Shown one piece after another: positions 60,556-64,000 of a stretch of 64,000 nucleotides of DNA (its first letter is position 1; every line of letters starts with the position of its first letter). The notes under the pieces are model-generated. The model was not told the origin of the DNA. It made no database searches and was given only the letters and a program-made list of their open reading frames with translations. Origin of the DNA: Leptobacterium sp964389205 (GTDB lineage: Bacteria > Bacteroidota > Bacteroidia > Flavobacteriales > Flavobacteriaceae); the NCBI GenBank assembly GCA_964389205.1, contig CAYMDH010000003.1, forward strand, positions 1-64,000, in the 5' to 3' direction. The position numbers were made by a program, and so were the translations under genes.

Positions 60556-61398
60556 ATGGCTCAAGTTCGATGGGAAACCGTTAAAGAATATGTAGATATT
60601 ACATATAAGAAATGTGATGGAGTAGCCAGAATAGCTTTTAATAGACCCAATGTTCGAAATGCATTTAGACCTAAAACTGTTGGAGAACTTTTTGAAGCTT
60701 TTTTAGATGCTCGTGAAGATACTTCAATAGGAGTAGTACTTTTATCAGCTGAAGGACCTTCTACTAAAGATGGAGTATTTTCTTTTTGTAGTGGTGGTGA
60801 TCAAAATGCAAGAGGACACCAAGGATATGTAGATGAAGATGGAATGCCTAGATTGAACATTCTAGAAGTACAGCGATTGATACGATTTATGCCAAAAGTG
60901 GTTATTGCAGTTGTACCTGGATGGGCTGTTGGAGGTGGACATAGTTTACATACTGTATGTGATTTGACATTAGCTAGTAAAGAGCATGCTATTTTCAAAC
61001 AAACAGATGCAGATGTAACTAGCTTTGACGGCGGGTATGGTTCTGCATATCTTGCAAAAATGATAGGTCAAAAAAGAGCAAGAGAAATCTTCTTTTTGGG
61101 GAGAAACTATTCAGCACAAGATGCATTTGAAATGGGAATGGTAAATGCAGTAATACCTCATGAAGAATTAGAGACTACTGCATATCAATGGGCTTTGGAA
61201 ATTTTAGAAAAATCGCCTACTTCTATTAAAATGCTTAAGTTTGCATTTAATGCAACTGATGATGGCATGGTAGGACAGCAAGTATTTGCAGGAGAGGCTA
61301 CTAGATTAGCATATATGACAGATGAGGCAAAAGAAGGACGAAATGCCTTTTTAGAAAAAAGAAAGCCTAATTTTAAAAATATAAAATGGATTCCTTAA
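60556..61398 (+). CDS. menB: 1,4-dihydroxy-2-naphthoyl-CoA synthase
   Basis: 280 residues from ATG 60556, beginning MAQVRWETVKEYVDITYKK as in homologues (an in-frame ATG at 60529 would add nine residues). Crotonase fold: FSFCSGGDQNARG forms the oxyanion region, VPGWAVGGGHSLHTVCDL follows, and the MenB-specific Asp/Tyr loop is DVTSFDGGYGSAYLAK. The C-terminus KKRKPNFKN-type ending is intact. It closes the naphthoate ring of menaquinone. A SPOR-like gene and menA follow in the same direction. Confidence 0.95.
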   Translation: MAQVRWETVKEYVDITYKKCDGVARIAFNRPNVRNAFRPKTVGELFEAFLDAREDTSIGVVLLSAEGPSTKDGVFSFCSGGDQNARGHQGYVDEDGMPRLNILEVQRLIRFMPKVVIAVVPGWAVGGGHSLHTVCDLTLASKEHAIFKQTDADVTSFDGGYGSAYLAKMIGQKRAREIFFLGRNYSAQDAFEMGMVNAVIPHEELETTAYQWALEILEKSPTSIKMLKFAFNATDDGMVGQQVFAGEATRLAYMTDEAKEGRNAFLEKRKPNFKNIKWIP

Positions 61399-61411
61399 AA
61401 TAATTTATCAA

Positions 61412-62020
61412 ATGCCTTTTATAGAAGAAGATAACTTATTAGACCTATATAAAAAGATAGATAAATCTGAAGCTAACAACTTGCGGCTTCAAGATCAGAT
61501 ATCATATAAAAATAGAGAAGTTACAAAAAGCGTAAAGCAGCGAAATTTTTTTGTAGTTGCAGGTGTAATATCTGTAATTATTTGTGCCATTGTTATTTCT
61601 TTTTCATTAGGCGTTAGAAATACGGTTAACAATTTAAAAGCAACTAGTGCAGACAAAGTAACAATTCCGATAGATAGTATTGAATCTCTTAAAAATAAAG
61701 CAAGAGTACTAGAAACTCAAAATACGCAATTAAATGCGGTAAGAGATTTTTACTTAGCAAAAAACTTATTAGATGGTAAAAAGATTTACACTATTCAATT
61801 AAGTGCTATAGAACAAAGTCATCTTTCTTTATTACCACTTTCTTTTAGTAACTTAAGATTGATAAAAAATAATGAATACCTATCATTATCATTAGGAGCT
61901 TTTGAAACATTAAAAGAAGCGCAAACTTTTCGATATGAACTTGTAAAGGTAGGATTTGATGAGGTCTTTATAATATCATATAAAGAAGGGAAGAGAATTC
62001 AGATTGAAGAGACTTATTAA
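61412..62020 (+). CDS. Single-pass membrane protein with coiled coil and SPOR-like C-terminus
   Basis: 202 residues. A cytoplasmic N-terminus (about 1-48) is followed by one membrane helix (about 49-71, FFVVAGVISVIICAIVISFS), a periplasmic coiled coil near 95-115 and a C-terminal domain with the SPOR pattern (IYTIQLSAIE, YLSLSLGAFETLKEAQTFRY, VGFDEVFII). SPOR domains bind denuded peptidoglycan at division sites. It is 13 bases after menB and one base before menA, but a link to menaquinone is not obvious; the placement may be only operonic convenience. Confidence 0.72.
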   Translation: MPFIEEDNLLDLYKKIDKSEANNLRLQDQISYKNREVTKSVKQRNFFVVAGVISVIICAIVISFSLGVRNTVNNLKATSADKVTIPIDSIESLKNKARVLETQNTQLNAVRDFYLAKNLLDGKKIYTIQLSAIEQSHLSLLPLSFSNLRLIKNNEYLSLSLGAFETLKEAQTFRYELVKVGFDEVFIISYKEGKRIQIEETY

Positions 62021-62021
62021 A

Positions 62022-62918
62022 ATGATAAAAATTAAGGCTTGGTTTTCTGCCGCCAGATTGCGCACATTGCCACTATCTGTTTCGGGAATTATAGTAGGCG
62101 GGGCATTAGCAACTTCAAACGATAATTTTGACACTACAATTTTTATATTAGCAATACTAACTACCATAGGTTTTCAAGTCATATCAAATTTTTCAAATGA
62201 TTATGGAGACGGTGTTAAAGGTACTGATAATGAAGATAGAATTGGCCCAGAACGTGCATTACAAAGCGGTATAATTTCTCCTTTAGAAATGAAAACAGCG
62301 ATTATTGCGACCACCATTATTACATTATTAATAGCAATACTTTTAATATATATATCTTTTGGTACAGCATCTTTAAATTATTTTTTAATTTTCTTATTAC
62401 TTGGTATAGGGGCTATTATAGCTGCGATTAAATATACCGTAGGGAAAGATGCGTATGGATATCATGGTTATGGAGATTTATTTGTTTTCATTTTTTTTGG
62501 TTTAGTAAGTGTTTTAGGAAGTTATTTTTTGTTTACTAAAGAATTAAGCTTAGCTATTGTATTACCAGCTGTTACTATAGGTCTATTAAGCGTAACAGTA
62601 TTGAATCTTAATAATATGAGAGATCGAGAGAGTGATAAAAAAGCAGGAAAGAAAACATTAGTTGTTAAAATAGGAGCATCGTTAGCTAAAAAATATCATT
62701 TTGTAATCGTCATTCTGGCAATGCTATCAACGCTAGGGTATTCAATATTAATACAAGCAACAGAGCCTATTAACTATCTTTATGTAATAGCCTATATACC
62801 TTTAATCTTCCATTTGGCTAAGGTTTATAAAATAGAAACCCCTAAAGAGTTTGATCCAGAGTTAAAGAAAATAGCCTTAACAACCTTCATATTTGCGATC
62901 TTGTTTTCTTTTAGTTGA
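62022..62918 (+). CDS. menA: 1,4-dihydroxy-2-naphthoate prenyltransferase
   Basis: 298 residues from ATG 62022 (a TTG at 62004 would overlap the previous gene). It is a UbiA-type membrane enzyme with about eight or nine helices. The first Asp-rich site is NFSNDYGDGVKGTDNEDR and the second NNMRDRESDKKAGKKTL. The N-terminal WFSAARLRTLPLSVSGIIVG is typical. It attaches the isoprenoid tail to DHNA. Last of the men genes in the window; menC, menE and the methyltransferase are elsewhere. Confidence 0.94.
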   Translation: MIKIKAWFSAARLRTLPLSVSGIIVGGALATSNDNFDTTIFILAILTTIGFQVISNFSNDYGDGVKGTDNEDRIGPERALQSGIISPLEMKTAIIATTIITLLIAILLIYISFGTASLNYFLIFLLLGIGAIIAAIKYTVGKDAYGYHGYGDLFVFIFFGLVSVLGSYFLFTKELSLAIVLPAVTIGLLSVTVLNLNNMRDRESDKKAGKKTLVVKIGASLAKKYHFVIVILAMLSTLGYSILIQATEPINYLYVIAYIPLIFHLAKVYKIETPKEFDPELKKIALTTFIFAILFSFS

Positions 62919-62965
62919 TATTTTTTTGTAGCTTTATTTTTTAATATTAAATTAACACTATCATT

Positions 62966-63739
62966 TTGAACGACGCCATTAGAATACTCATAGTAGAAGA
63001 TAATGTAATTATAGCAGATGATATTCAAGCTATATTAGAAGATATTGGTTATGAGATCGTTGATAATGTAATAGATTTTGAACAAGCCACTGAAGCTTTA
63101 AAAAATAATGAAGTAGACCTTGTTTTAATTGATATTATACTGGCTTCTGAAAAAACAGGAATAGATTTAGGGCATCATATCAGATCTAATTATGATATTC
63201 CGTTTATTTTTGTGACTTCAAACTCAGATAAAGCAACTGTTGAAATAGCTAAAGAAGTAAAACCAAATGGATATTTAGTGAAGCCATTTGAACAACAAGA
63301 TTTATATACTTCTATAGAAACAGCATTATCTAGTTATACTTATGGAGAAAGCCAAGAAGATAAGAAAGCTAAAGAGACATCTACAAATGTTAGTGATTCT
63401 GATAGACAGAATGTAACCAATGCAGTTTTAAAAGATTCTATTTTTGTAAAGAAAAATAACCTTTACTATAGAATAAAATTTGATGATATTCAATTTATCA
63501 AAGCAGATAATGTTTATTTAGAAGTAAATACGGCTGATAAAACATTTTTAGTGCGATCTGCATTAAAAGATTATTTAGATAAACTTCCTTCTAATAATTT
63601 TTATAGAGCACATAAATCTTACATTGTTAACCTATCTCATATTCAAGCTGTTAATAGTAAGGATATCATGATAAAAGATGAATTGATTCCGATTTCTAAA
63701 GATTTCAGAGAATTTATTCTATCAAGTTTAAATTCTTAA
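62966..63739 (+). CDS. LytTR-type response regulator
   Basis: 257 residues starting at TTG 62966 (MNDAIRILIVEDNVIIADDI). The receiver domain has the phospho-acceptor Asp in VDLVLIDIILASEKTG near residue 54 and Lys in NGYLVKPF. A linker rich in Lys, Ser and Asp leads to a LytTR DNA-binding domain at about 155-255 (DIQFIKADNVYLEVNT, FYRAHKSYIVNLSHIQAVNS). No histidine kinase is adjacent, so the partner is encoded elsewhere. It is transcribed behind menA with a 47-base gap. Confidence 0.9.
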   Translation: MNDAIRILIVEDNVIIADDIQAILEDIGYEIVDNVIDFEQATEALKNNEVDLVLIDIILASEKTGIDLGHHIRSNYDIPFIFVTSNSDKATVEIAKEVKPNGYLVKPFEQQDLYTSIETALSSYTYGESQEDKKAKETSTNVSDSDRQNVTNAVLKDSIFVKKNNLYYRIKFDDIQFIKADNVYLEVNTADKTFLVRSALKDYLDKLPSNNFYRAHKSYIVNLSHIQAVNSKDIMIKDELIPISKDFREFILSSLNS

Positions 63740-63839
63740 AAAGTTATTAACAACATATTAACAAGTGTTCACCACAATTAATAAACGATTCACAACAATC
63801 TTTTCATTATTCCTTTAGACCCTCATATATTTACATTGT

Positions 63840-63940
63840 ATTTGTTGAGAAACAAATCTTTAGTCCACGGTCCCAAATGTTATCATGTTAAATATAAATG
63901 ATTGAAAAAACGCTTTAAGTATATACTTAAAGCGTTTTTT
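63840..63940 (+). ncRNA. Possible small RNA ending at a strong terminator
   Basis: ATTTGTT-GAGA-AACAAAT (63840-63857) is a 7-bp hairpin with a GNRA tetraloop. About 48 bases follow, including the relatively GC-rich TAGTCCACGGTCCCAAATG, before the perfect terminator at 63905-63940. There is no ORF longer than a few codons. This could be a small RNA of about 100 bases, or merely the long 3' end of the LytTR gene transcript. Confidence 0.3.
63905..63940. terminator. 36-base perfect palindromic terminator
   Basis: AAAAAACGCTTTAAGTAT (63905-63922) is followed directly by its exact reverse complement (63923-63940). It ends in six T in each direction and can stop transcription from both sides. It is 165 bases after the LytTR gene. 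Confidence 0.85.
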
Positions 63941-64000
63941 AATTCTAAATACATTATAATGCATACAAACTGGTGAGAAAGGGATAAGATAAATCTGTAT

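Noticed and set aside
63745..63800. TTATTAACA and TTCACAA-like repeats reminiscent of DnaA boxes
   Set aside because: Matches are imperfect and unclustered, and no dnaA, dnaN or parAB gene is nearby; not called an origin.

Overview
The window is a low-GC, densely coded chromosomal segment from a member of the Bacteroidota, most likely a marine-type Flavobacteriaceae. The evidence is a TonB receptor/DUF4249 locus, the NRAMP-pxpABC operon, SPOR and LytTR proteins of flavobacterial style, TAnnTTTG-type -7 elements, and small peptides with the Bacteroidota class I lanthipeptide-type leader (LxLxKxTIAxL...GG). The genus cannot be fixed from the sequence alone; the style resembles Kordia or Aquimarina. 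No rRNA, tRNA, CRISPR array or recognisable insertion sequence was seen.

Layout. 1-738: a terminator, then non-coding DNA. 0.7-8.6 kb: a cell-surface locus (secreted protein, TonB-dependent receptor, DUF4249 lipoprotein, MG2-like secreted protein, second DUF4249 gene broken by an exact 8-bp tandem duplication). 8.6-13.9 kb: comM, a tricorn-type protease, a decayed second copy of the comM 3' end, and a small GG-type peptide gene. 14.0-17.6 kb: a divergent NRAMP-like transporter with 5-oxoprolinase pxpABC. 18-24 kb: a small unknown protein, a membrane protein/histidine kinase/NarL-type regulator operon, then a membrane protein, a nitroreductase and an aldehyde dehydrogenase.

23.8-37.0 kb holds branched-chain amino-acid synthesis: ilvD-ilvB-ilvN-ilvC-ilvA-gapN on the plus strand, converging on leuA-leuC-leuD-leuB on the minus strand. 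Ahead of ilvD are two successive leader-peptide/terminator units. The first peptide is MKKQIINIISIIVVVIISQ and the second is MSLINIVINNLLNG; each is followed by a strong intrinsic terminator. I read this as a tandem transcription attenuator sensing Ile/Val and Leu/Ile/Val supply.

37-47 kb is housekeeping: a TPR-like protein, an EamA transporter, a pseudouridine synthase, panB, an NTF2-like protein, a large lipoprotein, L-serine dehydratase and dnaK.

47.0-53.8 kb is the most unusual region. Eight intact and two frameshifted genes for small Cys-rich peptides with class I lanthipeptide-type leaders all lie on the minus strand. They are interleaved with two TPR-transmembrane-AraC regulators, one of them frameshifted. 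Part of the region is a roughly 2.3-kb tandem duplication (peptide, hairpin, peptide, regulator, terminator). Many cores carry S/T-x-x-C spacing, and one is built of tandem repeats each carrying T-x-G-C. No lanthionine synthetase, protease or exporter is present here, so maturation would have to come from elsewhere.

54-64 kb: an esterase, then menaquinone genes (thioesterase, menF, menD, menB, menA) mixed with a DUF2853 protein, an S1-domain protein, a SPOR-like membrane protein and a LytTR regulator. A small gene at 59.9-60.4 kb is interrupted by a stop codon lying inside an inverted copy of an upstream stretch of the same gene, which looks like a template-switch mutation. The window ends with a perfect hairpin terminator and a possible small RNA.
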